Positions 7,132-16,590 of a stretch of DNA of 64,000 nt are shown piece after piece. The stretch's first letter is position 1. Each line of letters opens with the position of its first letter. A program made the translations under genes and the position numbers. The notes under the pieces were generated by a model. It was not told where the DNA came from and searched no databases. It saw nothing but the letters and a program-made list of their open reading frames with translations. The DNA is from Nocardia xishanensis NBRC 101358 (GTDB lineage: Bacteria; Actinomycetota; Actinomycetes; Mycobacteriales; Mycobacteriaceae): the NCBI RefSeq assembly GCF_001613365.1, contig NZ_BDCF01000002.1, positions 62,001 through 126,000 on the forward strand. Direction: 5' to 3'.

Positions 7132-8586
7132 ATGGCACCAACGGATCAGCGGCGCAGTTCGGCACGGCCATCGGTACCGGGTTCGATGCGGTCACCGGCG
7201 GAACTCATCGTCGTCACCCACGGCGCGGCGCGGCCCATCGGCCCGATCGCGTTGCGCGAGAACGACACAGGGCGATCCCATGTGGCGGCGGCGTTGCCCG
7301 GCGGCGCTCGGCTGTCGCCGATCTTCGGTCCGGCCGACCGGCTGCCAGGGCGGTTACGCGGCACCGACCAGGAACCGGTCGGCGCGCGATACCTGAACTA
7401 CTTCGCCGTCCTCGGCGTCGCCGAAGATCTCGAAGCGATTGCTGAACAGTTGCGGGAGAACGATGCGGTGGCCGGCGCCTACGTCAAGCCGCCGGCGGAG
7501 CCGCCGATCGCACCGTTGTCCACCGCGGTGCCATCGGCGGCCGCCGCCCCGCCGGTGACGCCGGACTTCCAAGCCCGGCAGGGATATCTGGACGCCGCAC
7601 CGGCCGGGATCGACGCGCGCTGGGCATGGACCCGCCCCGGCGGACGCGGAACGGGCGTGCGGGTGATCGACATCGAGGGCGCGTGGCGATTCACCCACGA
7701 GGACCTCACCCAGAACCAGGGCGGCGTGATCGGCGGCGAACCCTCCGCCGACGACGGCTGGCGCAATCACGGCACCGCTGTCGCGGGCGAGATCAGCGGC
7801 GACGCCAACACTTTCGGCATCACCGGCATCGCGCCAGAGGCCACCATCCGCGCCGTCTCGGTGTTCGGCCCGGGATCGGCGACGGCGATCCGCACCGCGG
7901 CCGACGCGCTGAGCCCGGGTGACATCATCCTGATCGAACTGCACCGGCCCGGGCCGCGCCGCAACTACCAGAACCGCGCGGACCAGCTGGGGTACATCGC
8001 GATCGAATGGTGGCCCGACGACCTCGCCGCCATCCGCTACGCCACCGCGCGCGGCGTGATCGTGGTGCAAGCGGCGGGCAACGGCGGCGAAGATCTCGAT
8101 GCCGCGCTGTACGACACTCGCCCGACCGGATTCCCGGAGTCGTGGCGCAACCCCTTCCGCGGCGGAGCAGACGATTCCGGCGCGGTGCTGGTGGGCGCCG
8201 GCGCTCCGCCGCCTGGCACGCACGGCAGCGATCACGGCCCGGCGCGATCGCGGCTGGCGTTCTCCAATTACGGGTCCCGTATCGACGCGCAAGGATGGGG
8301 CCGGGAGGTGACCACAACCGGATACGGTGACCTGCAAGGCGGAGCCGACGAAGACTACTGGTACACCGACGAATTCAGCGGAACCTCCAGCGCTTCCCCC
8401 ATCGTCGTCGGCGCGCTCGCGTGCTACCTGGGCATCACGTCCGCGACTTTCGAGACGCGCGATCCGGCGCAGGTGCGTCGGCTGCTGCGGGCCACGGGGT
8501 CTCCGCAGACCGATGCCGTGGGGCGGCCCGCCACGCAGCGGATCGGGAATTTGCCCGACGTCCGCGCCATGGCGGGAGAGCAGTAG
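7132..8586 (+). CDS. Subtilisin-like serine protease (peptidase S8)
   Basis: 484 residues. The catalytic triad is visible: Asp180 in VIDIEGAW, His213 in NHGTAVAGEI and Ser419 in GTSSASPIV; the oxyanion Asn lies in VVQAAGNGGE. The N-terminal 150 residues are not a usual subtilase propeptide and include a Pro/Ala-rich linker. No Sec or Tat signal peptide is seen from this ATG, so the enzyme looks cytoplasmic or is exported by another route. It lacks the C-terminal membrane anchor of type VII-associated mycosins. A hairpin at 8613-8640 separates it from the convergent helR-like gene. Confidence 0.85.
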   Translation: MAPTDQRRSSARPSVPGSMRSPAELIVVTHGAARPIGPIALRENDTGRSHVAAALPGGARLSPIFGPADRLPGRLRGTDQEPVGARYLNYFAVLGVAEDLEAIAEQLRENDAVAGAYVKPPAEPPIAPLSTAVPSAAAAPPVTPDFQARQGYLDAAPAGIDARWAWTRPGGRGTGVRVIDIEGAWRFTHEDLTQNQGGVIGGEPSADDGWRNHGTAVAGEISGDANTFGITGIAPEATIRAVSVFGPGSATAIRTAADALSPGDIILIELHRPGPRRNYQNRADQLGYIAIEWWPDDLAAIRYATARGVIVVQAAGNGGEDLDAALYDTRPTGFPESWRNPFRGGADDSGAVLVGAGAPPPGTHGSDHGPARSRLAFSNYGSRIDAQGWGREVTTTGYGDLQGGADEDYWYTDEFSGTSSASPIVVGALACYLGITSATFETRDPAQVRRLLRATGSPQTDAVGRPATQRIGNLPDVRAMAGEQ

Positions 8587-8612
8587 CTCGTTTGCTCACC
8601 GAGACCCGTTCG

Positions 8613-8640
8613 CGCCCAGCGTGTTCGAGCACGCTGGGCG
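8613..8640. terminator. Bidirectional terminator hairpin
   Basis: CGCCCAGCGTG (8613-8623) and CACGCTGGGCG (8630-8640) form an 11-bp perfect stem with a TTCGAG loop between two convergent genes, the subtilase (ends 8586) and the helR-like gene (ends 8656). Confidence 0.75.
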
Positions 8641-8655
8641 TGGAGGCCGCACGAA

Positions 8656-10857
8656 TCACGCCGATCGTCGACACTCGGCCTGCGCGGGTGTCTCGGTTTC
8701 GGCGAGTCCGCGCAACGCCTGCGGCAGGGGCCCCCGGTGCAGGACGCCGAGGCGCTGGGTGGCGCGGGTGAGGGCGACGTAGAGCTCGGCCGCGCCGCGC
8801 GGACCGTCGGCGAGGATCCTTTCCGGATCCACCACCAGGACGGCGTCGAACTCCAAGCCCTTGGTCTCCGACGCGGCCACCGCACCCGGAACGCCCGGCG
8901 GCCCGATCACGACGCTGGTTCCTGCGCGATCGGCTTCCGCGCGGACGAATTCCTCGATGGCGGAGGGCAATTCGTCCTCGGCGACCTGCCGGGACCACGG
9001 CTGGACACCGCACGCGCGGACCGACTCCGGCGGCTTGACCTCGGGTGCGAACTCGGCGAGCAGCGCGGCGGCGACCGTCATGATCTCGGCCGGGGTGCGG
9101 TAGTTCACCGACAGCGACCGGTAGAGCCAGCGGCCCGGCACATACGGCTCGAGCATCGTGTCCCACGAGGTCGCTCCCGCCGCCGACCGGCGTTGGGCGA
9201 GATCGCCGACGACCGTGAAGGATCGGCCGGGACAGCGCCGCATGAGCACCCGCCAATCCATCTCCGACAGTTCCTGGGCCTCGTCGACCACGACGTGCCG
9301 ATAGGTCCAATCCCGGTCCGCCGCAGCGCGTTCGGCGAGCTCACGAGTGTCGCGCTCGACGAAGCGATCCGCGAGGTCCTCGGCGTAGAGCATGTCCTGG
9401 GCGAAGAGGTGGTCCTCGTCGTCCATCATGTCCTCGCGGCTGACCAGGATGTCCAGCACGCCAGCGGCGTATTCGGCCTGGTCCTTCCGCTCGCGCTCGG
9501 CATCCCGATCGGCCGACTTCTCCTTGCCGAGCAGATCGACCAGTTCGTCGAGCAGCGGCACGTCCGAGACCGTCCAGGCGTCGCCGTCGGCGCGGAGCAG
9601 CGCCTCGTCGCCGCCTGCCGCTCGTAACCGCTCGGCAGAGGTGTACAGCGAGGCCAGCAGGGCTTCCGGCGTCAGAATCGGCCAGAGCTCGTCGAGTGCG
9701 GCGGTGAACTCGTCGTCGCCTGCCAGCTCGGTCAGCAAGTCCGCCCGCAACTGCTCCCACGCTTCGCGGTCCTTGCGCGTCAGCCAACCTCGGCCGATCC
9801 GGCCGATCGCCCGCTCGGTGAGCACCCACGTGACGATCTCTGTGAACACCGCACGTGCCTCGTTGTGCGGCAGCCCGCTCGCGCGCGCCTCCTCCCTGGC
9901 CCACTGCGCGGTCTCGGCGTCGATCCGCACCGTGATGTCCGCCAGCGCGATCGGCACCGGGTGCTCCGGCAGCCGCTGACGATCCGCGACCGCCGCCGCG
10001 AGCACGTCCAAGATCTTCAGCGAACCCTTGAGCCGCGCGGCTTCCGGGGTGTCCTCCGCCGTGACGCGCAGGCCAGGAACGAAGTCGCCGGTGGTCATGA
10101 AGACCACGTTGGACTCGCCCAGCGACGGAAGGACGCGGCCGATGTGGTTCAGGAACGCCGGGTTCGGTCCGACCACGAGCACACCGTTGCGCTCCATCTG
10201 CTGGCGCTGGGTATAGAGCAGGTAAGCGACGCGGTGCAGCGCCACCACGGTCTTCCCGGTGCCGGGACCGCCCTCGATCACCACGACGCCCGGATGATCG
10301 AGCCGGATGATCTCGTCCTGCTCCGCCTGGATCGTCGCCACGATGTCGCGCATCCCCGCACCGCGCGGCGCGTTGACCGCCGCGAGCAGGGCCGCATCCC
10401 CTCGCTCGCCACCACCGGGGCGGCCGAGCACCTCGTCGGTGAAATCGACCACGCGACGCCCGCGCGTGTGGAACTGGCGACGCCTGCGCATGTTCTCGGG
10501 GCTCGCGGCGGTGGCGACGTAGAACGCGCGCGAGGCGGGCGCCCGCCAATCGAGCAGCAAGGGTTCGTACTCGTTCGCCTCGTCGAAAATGCCGATCCTG
10601 CCGATGTAGGTGTGCTCGCCCGACACGGCGTCCAGCCGGCCGAAGCACAGCCCGTTGTCCGCCACATCCAGCCGCCTCGCCTCCTTGGCCAGCGCGCGCA
10701 CCTCGAAATCCCGTTCCATGGGAGTGCCGCCGGTGCCTCGCAGCGCCGCGCCGTAACGACCCTTCACCCGCGCGCGCTCGGCGTCGAGCCGCGCGTAGAG
10801 CCCGGCGACGTAATCGCGCTCTGACCGCAGTTCGTCTTCATATCCCTGAGTTGTCAC
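8656..10857 (-). CDS. helR: HelR-type RNA polymerase recycling ATPase (UvrD/Rep-like helicase fold)
   Basis: 733 residues from the GTG at 10857, which has GAGGGG just upstream; an open extension to 11202 is not homologous in look. Superfamily 1 motifs include Walker A GGPGTGKT followed by VVALHRVAYLLYTQR, and Walker B VVVDEAQELSEMDW. The N-terminal 100 residues form a charged coiled coil (ELRSERDYVAGLYARLDAER), as in HelD/HelR proteins that push into the RNA polymerase channels. In Streptomyces and mycobacteria, HelR dislodges rifamycins from RNA polymerase. A rifamycin-associated element about 107 bp upstream strongly supports HelR over a plain HelD. Confidence 0.85.
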   Translation of the reverse strand: MTTQGYEDELRSERDYVAGLYARLDAERARVKGRYGAALRGTGGTPMERDFEVRALAKEARRLDVADNGLCFGRLDAVSGEHTYIGRIGIFDEANEYEPLLLDWRAPASRAFYVATAASPENMRRRRQFHTRGRRVVDFTDEVLGRPGGGERGDAALLAAVNAPRGAGMRDIVATIQAEQDEIIRLDHPGVVVIEGGPGTGKTVVALHRVAYLLYTQRQQMERNGVLVVGPNPAFLNHIGRVLPSLGESNVVFMTTGDFVPGLRVTAEDTPEAARLKGSLKILDVLAAAVADRQRLPEHPVPIALADITVRIDAETAQWAREEARASGLPHNEARAVFTEIVTWVLTERAIGRIGRGWLTRKDREAWEQLRADLLTELAGDDEFTAALDELWPILTPEALLASLYTSAERLRAAGGDEALLRADGDAWTVSDVPLLDELVDLLGKEKSADRDAERERKDQAEYAAGVLDILVSREDMMDDEDHLFAQDMLYAEDLADRFVERDTRELAERAAADRDWTYRHVVVDEAQELSEMDWRVLMRRCPGRSFTVVGDLAQRRSAAGATSWDTMLEPYVPGRWLYRSLSVNYRTPAEIMTVAAALLAEFAPEVKPPESVRACGVQPWSRQVAEDELPSAIEEFVRAEADRAGTSVVIGPPGVPGAVAASETKGLEFDAVLVVDPERILADGPRGAAELYVALTRATQRLGVLHRGPLPQALRGLAETETPAQAECRRSA

Positions 10858-10963
10858 ACACCCCTCACTTTCCCTGGCACGACGATCCCGGGCGACCGTG
10901 CCGCCTCTCACTTCTCCCATTTCCGCAGGTTCCGACCTCGGCCAGCGATTGTGCGGCACGACC

Positions 10964-10984
10964 GGGGTCTTGCCGCAAGCCCCC
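10964..10984 (-). promoter_or_regulatory. Rifamycin-associated element (RAE) upstream of helR
   Basis: An inverted repeat is visible as GGGG-T-CTTGC-C-GCAAG-C-CCCC on the plus strand. On the minus strand it contains GGGGCTTGCGGCAAG (10982 down to 10968), which agrees with the published core of the RAE found before rifamycin-inducible genes of actinomycetes. It sits about 107 bp before the helR GTG start. Expected to confer rifamycin-dependent induction. Confidence 0.8.
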
Positions 10985-11229
10985 CTGTGCGCTATATGTT
11001 GAAAATGGAAAGGAGTTGATCCTTTCCGTTCATCGTCCGTTCGGACGGTCCACCTCTCGCTGATCGAGGTCGAAGCACTCGATCGCCTCCGCGACCTGAG
11101 AAGTCGTGGCGCAGAACCATGCACGTGATGCTGCCGTGCAGCACGAGGCCGTGCGGGGGTCGTGCGCTGCAAGCGCACCCCGAGCGCTCGAGCCGGAGCC
11201 AACTCGACGAGCCAGCCCGGTCTTCCGAA

Positions 11230-11290
11230 GCTCGAACATCGCAGGCGTCATCGCTGGAGCCCCAAGGACGAATCGCCGTGGTCGCAACGG
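11230..11290 (+). pseudogene. Relict C-terminus of a GTP cyclohydrolase II (ribA-like)
   Basis: The plus-strand reading LEHRRRHRWSPKDESPWS matches the tail LDAKRRRRHHWIPNGESPWS of the intact paralogue encoded at 38157-38954. At DNA level 11236-11285 agrees with the complement of 38246-38295 at about 43 of 50 positions. No start, zinc site or active-site region remains upstream, so this is a decayed fragment in an otherwise gene-poor stretch. Confidence 0.6.
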
Positions 11291-11299
11291 TGCCGTGCG

Positions 11300-11810
11300 C
11301 CTTGCGGCGGGGCCGTAGGTCCGTCTGGCGGTCGAGTCTCGGCAGCCGGTCGCCAAACAGGCTGTGTCGCAACCCGAACCGAGGAAGCATCTATCGGTAC
11401 AGCCCAGACCATCGTGCGAGCCGCACGTCCGTCGATCGGCCAATGCCGCACCGAGACAAGCGGTCTGGGTGCGGCCGGGTCGATCGGTGAACCGTGGCAC
11501 AACATTCGATGGCGCGAAGCCGATGTCCGATTGAACTCTGCGCGTTTGCCGCGGCCGCTTCACCATCGGGTCCGTGGCGGTGCGGCATCGAGCGAGGCAA
11601 CGTTTTTCACGCGAAGGAACAGGCGCTGACCTGCGGATCAATCGTCCGGCGGCCACACGGGTCGCGGCATCGAGATGCGTTCAACCGCAGGCGAATCGGC
11701 CTCGTCGCCGAGTTTGCGCGGTGTATCGGCCCGGGGGAAATGCCGGTATTGTTTCGGCGCGCGCGAACAGGTGCTCGAGGCTGTCGCGAGCTCCCATCCA
11801 GCTGTGACAT
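11300..11810. other. Gene-poor stretch, probably decayed DNA
   Basis: No reading frame here has a recognisable domain or a ribosome binding site. Frames on both strands give Arg/Ser/Cys-rich translations typical of non-coding GC-rich DNA. Together with the ribA relict just upstream it looks like an eroded locus. Confidence 0.5.
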
Positions 11811-11822
11811 CGAGGAGAACTG

Positions 11823-13208
11823 GTGGCTGTCGACACTGTCCGCGAAGAACAGGCGATGCGCCGGTTGACCGACAGTCTGGTCGAGAATTACACCGAAACC
11901 CACTCCACCGAGCAGATCCACTCCGCGATCGGCTCGGCCAGGCAGCGCTTCGACGGCCGCCCGGTGCGGGAATTCGTGCCGATCCTCGTCGAACGGATCG
12001 TGCGCAGGGAACTCGACCCGGAACCCGACGAGTTTCCGGCCGAAGGCGTCGCGATCGCCTCGGCGCCGGCCGAGGGCGCACGCGTCGATCTCGCCGACCG
12101 GTTGCGGCAGTCCCCGCTGAACAGCAAGCGGTCGCTCGCACTGCTCGGCGGCGCACTGGCCGCGGTGGCACTGATGGTCGTCGTGCTGGTGGCGCGACAG
12201 CCCGATCCCGCGCCCACCGCGATTCCCGGTTCCGGACTCACCATCGTGCGCGGCGTCGTCGGTTCGGAGAAGATGGCGTTCTTCGAGGACCCCCGCGTCG
12301 TGGCGGCGCTGGCCGAGCACGGGCTGAAGGCCGAAGTCGAGCCGGCGGGCTCCCGTCAGATCGCCTCGATCGACCTGACCAACCACAGCTTCGCGTTCCC
12401 CTCCAGCGCGCCCGCCGCCGAGCGGATCCAGCGGGCTCGGAATATCGCCACCAAATACACGCCGTTCGCCTCGCCGATGGCGATCGCCACCTTCCGGCCG
12501 ATCGCGGACCTGCTGACCACGGCGGGCGTGGTGCGCCCGGGTCCCGTGCCGACCTTCGACGTGGCCCGCTATCTCGACCTGGTGAGCCGCAACACCGAGT
12601 GGGCGCACCTACCTGGCAACACCGCCTACTCGGTGCGCAAGAACATCCTGGTCTCCACCACCGACCCGCGCACCTCCAATTCGGCCGCGATGTACCTGGC
12701 CATCGCCGGGTTCGTCGCGAACGACAACGCGATCGTGCAAGGCGCGGAGGCCGAGCAGCGGGTGCTGCCGATCGTCTCGCGCCTGTTCACCGGCCAGGGC
12801 TACGCGGAGAACTCCAGCGCGGGCCCGTTCCAGGAGTACCTCACCGCCGGGATGGGCCCGACGCCGCTGGTGATGATCTACGAAGCCCAGTTCGTCGAGG
12901 CGGCGGCGCAGGGGCAGCTGAAGCCGGACATGGTGCTGACCTACCCGTCGCCGACCGTTCTCTCCACCCACACGCTGGTACCGCTGGACGCCTCTGGGGA
13001 CCGATTGGGCCGACTGCTGTCCACCGATTCCGAGCTGCGGCGACTGGCTGCCCAGCACGGCTTCCGCACCGGTGACGCGGCACAGTTCGCCCAGGTCAGC
13101 GCGCAGTACAAGGTGCCGGTCCCCGCCGATCTGATCGACGTCGTCGACCCGCCGGCCTTCGAGACCATGGAGCATCTGCTCGACGGGGTCACCCACTCGA
13201 ATAACTGA
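11823..13208 (+). CDS. Membrane-anchored protein: three-helix-bundle N-terminus plus extracellular solute-binding-like domain
   Basis: 461 residues from GTG 11823, with GAGGAGA close upstream. Residues 10-60 match the actinobacterial three-helix-bundle dimerisation domain. A single membrane helix follows at about 104-124 (LALLGGALAAVALMVVVLVA). The C-terminal 330 residues are predicted outside the cell and look like a type II periplasmic-binding or von Willebrand-associated extracellular solute-binding domain (TIVRGVVGSEKMAFF). No transporter genes adjoin it. The topology is clear; ligand and partner are unknown. Confidence 0.6.
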   Translation: MAVDTVREEQAMRRLTDSLVENYTETHSTEQIHSAIGSARQRFDGRPVREFVPILVERIVRRELDPEPDEFPAEGVAIASAPAEGARVDLADRLRQSPLNSKRSLALLGGALAAVALMVVVLVARQPDPAPTAIPGSGLTIVRGVVGSEKMAFFEDPRVVAALAEHGLKAEVEPAGSRQIASIDLTNHSFAFPSSAPAAERIQRARNIATKYTPFASPMAIATFRPIADLLTTAGVVRPGPVPTFDVARYLDLVSRNTEWAHLPGNTAYSVRKNILVSTTDPRTSNSAAMYLAIAGFVANDNAIVQGAEAEQRVLPIVSRLFTGQGYAENSSAGPFQEYLTAGMGPTPLVMIYEAQFVEAAAQGQLKPDMVLTYPSPTVLSTHTLVPLDASGDRLGRLLSTDSELRRLAAQHGFRTGDAAQFAQVSAQYKVPVPADLIDVVDPPAFETMEHLLDGVTHSNN

Positions 13209-13402
13209 GATGTTGCGTTCGACGCGGTCGCGACGATGATTCAGTAGTAAACGGAAGTGTGACCGAGGGCCCGAGCGCGCAACGCGCGACGGATCGGCCC
13301 TGGCGAGTAGCCGGAACATGGGGAAACGAGTAGCCCGGCACTCGTGGCCGTGACCGGGTTTGGTGCCACTCTCCCACGAGGGACTGGAGAGAGGAGCCCC
13401 CC

Positions 13403-14158
13403 ATGTTCGGGATCCACACCCACGCGTTCGAGCGTTCGAGCGCCATGGCGGGCACGACCGGTACGCACGCCATGCTGGTGTTCGGCACCGGCGTCGACTG
13501 CTACCTGTCGCATATGCCGACATTCGAGGCGCCGAACGACTACCAAGTGCTGCTCGCCGTCGAGCTGGACGAGCACGGGAGACGCGCGCTCGGCGCCGAC
13601 CGCCGAATCGGATACGACGGGTTCCACACCTTCGAACCCGACTTCTTCCCGCTCGCCGAACTCGACCCGCAGGGCGAGCGGCCGCGCACCGAACTGCGCG
13701 GCACCCTGTTCCGTGGTCACCTGGAGCGCGGCGGTCCGATCATCGCGCGCGACGTGGTCGCCACCGTCCGCAGCGTCGTGTACTTCGCCGCACTCCGGCC
13801 GTACGTCGGCGAGGAGTTGCTCACGCACCTGTGCTTCGGGCGGCCGGGCCGGTTGTATCTCGCGCACCGCATCGCGCGGCGGCCCAGCTTCGATCAGATC
13901 GTAGCCGTGCGCCTGATCCCGGGCACGGTCACCGACATGCTCGGCAGGCGGTTGCCCGACGACGTGCGCGAGGTCGGCTTCGACACCGCGCAGCCGATCA
14001 TCTTGGGACAGCGTGAATTTCACGGTCAGCGCCTGCGCACCGGGGAGATCGCGGTGGCGGCGTTTCGTGCGACTCCGTCCGTCGGCGGTGCGCAGGGGTT
14101 CCTCGCCGAACTCGCGGTGGAGCGCCAGATCTATCTGGAGGTCGCGGATCTCGGCTGA
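13403..14158 (+). CDS. Conserved hypothetical protein
   Basis: 251 residues starting ATG 13403, preceded by GAGAGAGGAG. It is soluble, without signal peptide or membrane helix, and evenly mixed in composition, with repeated beta-strand-like segments such as HAMLVFGTGVDCYLSHMPTF, YQVLLAVEL and QIVAVRLIPGTV. The THxH near the N-terminus and HMP near residue 35 could bind metal, but no family is recognised. Coding statistics and ribosome binding site are good, so the gene is real; it stands alone between the solute-binding-like gene and a DUF418 pseudogene. Confidence 0.7.
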   Translation: MFGIHTHAFERSSAMAGTTGTHAMLVFGTGVDCYLSHMPTFEAPNDYQVLLAVELDEHGRRALGADRRIGYDGFHTFEPDFFPLAELDPQGERPRTELRGTLFRGHLERGGPIIARDVVATVRSVVYFAALRPYVGEELLTHLCFGRPGRLYLAHRIARRPSFDQIVAVRLIPGTVTDMLGRRLPDDVREVGFDTAQPIILGQREFHGQRLRTGEIAVAAFRATPSVGGAQGFLAELAVERQIYLEVADLG

Positions 14159-14271
14159 CGCCGGGCCGCGCGGTCGATACGCCGGAAGTCACGGCTCGCC
14201 CGACTTCGACCATTCCACGAATCGCCCTTAGGAGGACGCGTTTCGGTCGTCTCGGCGGTTAGCGTCGAATC

Positions 14272-14910
14272 ATGTCCGGTGCCACCGATCCGTGCTGCCC
14301 GCCGCGACATCCTGCGCGGCTTCGCGCTGTTCGGGATCCTGATCATCGATGTGACCGTCGCGACGGTGCTGTGGCGTGCAACTTTCCGTGGCGCCCAGCT
14401 TCCTGCTGCTCACCTGGGTGGGGCAGGGAATGACCAGCCTCGGACTGTTCTCGATCGGCATGGCTGCGGGCAAGCGGGGCTTGTTCGAGGGACGGCGCGA
14501 CACTCGACCGGTGGGCGCCACGCGTGCTGGTCATCGGGCTGGGGCTCGGGCTGCTCGGCGGTGACGTTCGCGAACGCGGTCGGCCTGGTGCACGCGCCGT
14601 GGTGGTGGATGGGCGTGCAGGAACTGGTGAACCTGGCGATGACCTTCGCCTACATCGCGGGCGTGTCGTCCTGCTCGCCCGCGCGCCGCGTACCGCGCGA
14701 GCCATCGGCAGGCTGGCGCCCGCGGGCCGGATGGCTGCCTCGAACTACATCGGCCAGTCGATCGTGCTGATGGTGCTCTACACCCGCTACGGCTTCGCGC
14801 TCGCCGGCGAGGTGCCGCCTGTCGGGGTGTTCGGGCTCGCCCTGCTCACCTACGCGGCGCAACTCGCGCTGAGCGCGTGGTGGTTGCGCGACCGCCGCAC
14901 CTCGCCCACT
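14272..14910 (+). pseudogene. Decayed DUF418-family membrane protein
   Basis: Pieces of one protein lie in all three plus-strand frames. RAARRDILRGFALFGILIID starts near 14290; APSFLLLTWVGQGMTSLGLF lies near 14390; a hydrophobic LVIGLGLGLLGG is near 14524 and WWWMGVQELVNLAMTFAYIA near 14600. The hallmark DUF418 C-terminus follows from about 14725 (GRMAASNYIGQSIVLMVLY and LTYAAQLALSAWWLRDRR). At least four frame changes are needed and the total is much shorter than the usual family length, so internal deletions occurred as well. Sequencing error cannot explain this many breaks. Confidence 0.8.
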
Positions 14911-14982
14911 GGCCCCGGTCGGGGTTGTCGGCGGCTTCGCCACGGTCGTGCATCGGCGTATCCCGGACGATATCGTCGGGGT

Positions 14983-16590
14983 ATGTCCGGGCAGCGCGGC
15001 AGCGGCTCGTTCGGGAGCTACCACCTCGAACGCTTGCTGGGGCGTGGGGGCATGGGCGAGGTGTGGTTGGCGCGCGACGGCAGCGGCGGCGCCGTGGCAC
15101 TGAAGGTGCTGTCCACGTCGTACTCCGCGGATTCGGCCTATCGGCGTCGCTTCGAGCGAGAGGCACGGCTGGGAGTCCAGTTGCGCAATCCGCACATCGT
15201 GCCCATTCACCACTTCGGTGAGGTCGAGGGGCATCTGTTCCTGGAAATGGCCTACATCGAGGGTGTCGACCTGGCCACGAGACTGCTGTCGGGCCCGCTC
15301 GCGCCCCACCGGGCCGTGGAGGTCATCGCCCAGGCCGCCGAGGCGCTCGACGCGGCGCACGTGGCCGGGCTCGTCCATCGGGATGTGAAGCCGGCCAACA
15401 TCCTCGAGCACACCAGCGGTTTCGTCTACCTGATCGACTTCGGTATCGCGCGGGGAGCCGATGCTACCGCGCTCACCGCCGCAGGCCAGGTCGTCGGCAC
15501 GTTGCAGTACATGGCGCCGGAACGGTTCGAGGGCACGCTCGACGCCCGCTCCGATATCTATTCGCTGGCCTGCGTGCTCTACGAAACCCTCACCGGACGC
15601 CTGCCCTACGGTGACGGTGGTCCGGCGCAGCAGATGCGCGCACATCTGACCGCCACACCACCGCCCGCCTCGCGAGCTGCCGCGGGTGTTCCCGCCGCAC
15701 TCGACGCCGTGATCGCGCGCGGCATGGCGAAGGATCCGCGCGACCGCTACGCGACGGCGGGCGAATTCGCTGCCGCGGCGCGTGCGGCCCTCGGCCTGCC
15801 TGTGCAGGCGCGACGGCCCCCACCGATGCCGCGCCAGGTCGCGCCGGGCACGCGCCCCGCGACTCGCGTCATGACCGCGGCCGGTCCGCCGGTGAGCGCG
15901 GCAGTGAGTCGACCGGCGGCGACCGAGTCCCGGCCACTCGCGCCGACCGATCGCAGGCCAAGGCCTTCGATGAGCCGGTGGGCAGCGTTCGCCGCGGCGG
16001 CAGTCGCCGTCGCCGCGGTGGCATTGTGGTTGCTCGTCGGCGGCATCGATATCGGTTCTCAACCAGGCTCGAACCCGACGACCCCCGAGGTTGCCGCTCC
16101 AGCTCCGAACACGACTACCTCCGAAGGCGCCGCTGCGGCGACGACCGGTGCGCTGCCGCCCCCGACCGCGGGGCAGCCCTCCGACGCGGGCGGTGCTGTG
16201 CGGGACGGGAACTTCGCGTTCACCGTGACCGACACGGTTTCCGGCGTGCCCGGCACCGGCTCGGCGGACGGCTCCTCCACCGTCGTGACGCTGACGGTCA
16301 CGAATGTGTCCGATCGCCGGCAGGTTTTCCCGGTCGCCGATCAGCGCCTGATCACCGCAGGTGGCCGCTCTGTCGCACCCGAGGCCGCCGCCACCGCGGG
16401 ACTCAACCCCTCAGGCACCGGCTCGATCGTCCTCGATCCCGGCGGCACCGGCACGATCCGGCTGGCCTTCGACCTTTCCGGGAAAGACAAGAAGAACGAT
16501 AAGAAGAGCGACAAAAAACAGGACGTCCCGAGCCACCTCGAGTTGCATGGCGGTCCATCGACATCCGGCGTGATCGTGCCCATTCGCTAG
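14983..16590 (+). CDS. Eukaryotic-type Ser/Thr protein kinase with extracellular DUF4352-like domain
   Basis: 535 residues from ATG 14983. The kinase domain (about 10-275) has GRGGMGEVW, the ATP-binding Lys41 in VALKVL, catalytic HRDVKPANIL (His132, Asp134), DFGIAR and an APE-type APERFE. Then comes a Pro/Ala/Arg-rich juxtamembrane linker, one membrane helix at about 333-354 (AAFAAAAVAVAAVALWLLVG) and a Thr/Pro-rich spacer. The extracellular beta domain FAFTVTDTVSGVPG...VVTLTVTNVSDR resembles DUF4352, with a Lys-rich patch near the end. PASTA repeats are absent, so it is not PknB itself. Likely a sensor kinase of unknown signal. Confidence 0.88.
   Translation: MSGQRGSGSFGSYHLERLLGRGGMGEVWLARDGSGGAVALKVLSTSYSADSAYRRRFEREARLGVQLRNPHIVPIHHFGEVEGHLFLEMAYIEGVDLATRLLSGPLAPHRAVEVIAQAAEALDAAHVAGLVHRDVKPANILEHTSGFVYLIDFGIARGADATALTAAGQVVGTLQYMAPERFEGTLDARSDIYSLACVLYETLTGRLPYGDGGPAQQMRAHLTATPPPASRAAAGVPAALDAVIARGMAKDPRDRYATAGEFAAAARAALGLPVQARRPPPMPRQVAPGTRPATRVMTAAGPPVSAAVSRPAATESRPLAPTDRRPRPSMSRWAAFAAAAVAVAAVALWLLVGGIDIGSQPGSNPTTPEVAAPAPNTTTSEGAAAATTGALPPPTAGQPSDAGGAVRDGNFAFTVTDTVSGVPGTGSADGSSTVVTLTVTNVSDRRQVFPVADQRLITAGGRSVAPEAAATAGLNPSGTGSIVLDPGGTGTIRLAFDLSGKDKKNDKKSDKKQDVPSHLELHGGPSTSGVIVPIR

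Noticed and set aside
10858..11202. Upstream extension of the helR-like frame
   Set aside because: It is open but crosses the rifamycin-associated element and has an atypical composition; the GTG at 10857 has a good ribosome binding site.
11030..11656. Long minus-strand frame
   Set aside because: Cys/Arg-rich translation without a ribosome binding site; it is antisense to the ribA relict and has no family features.
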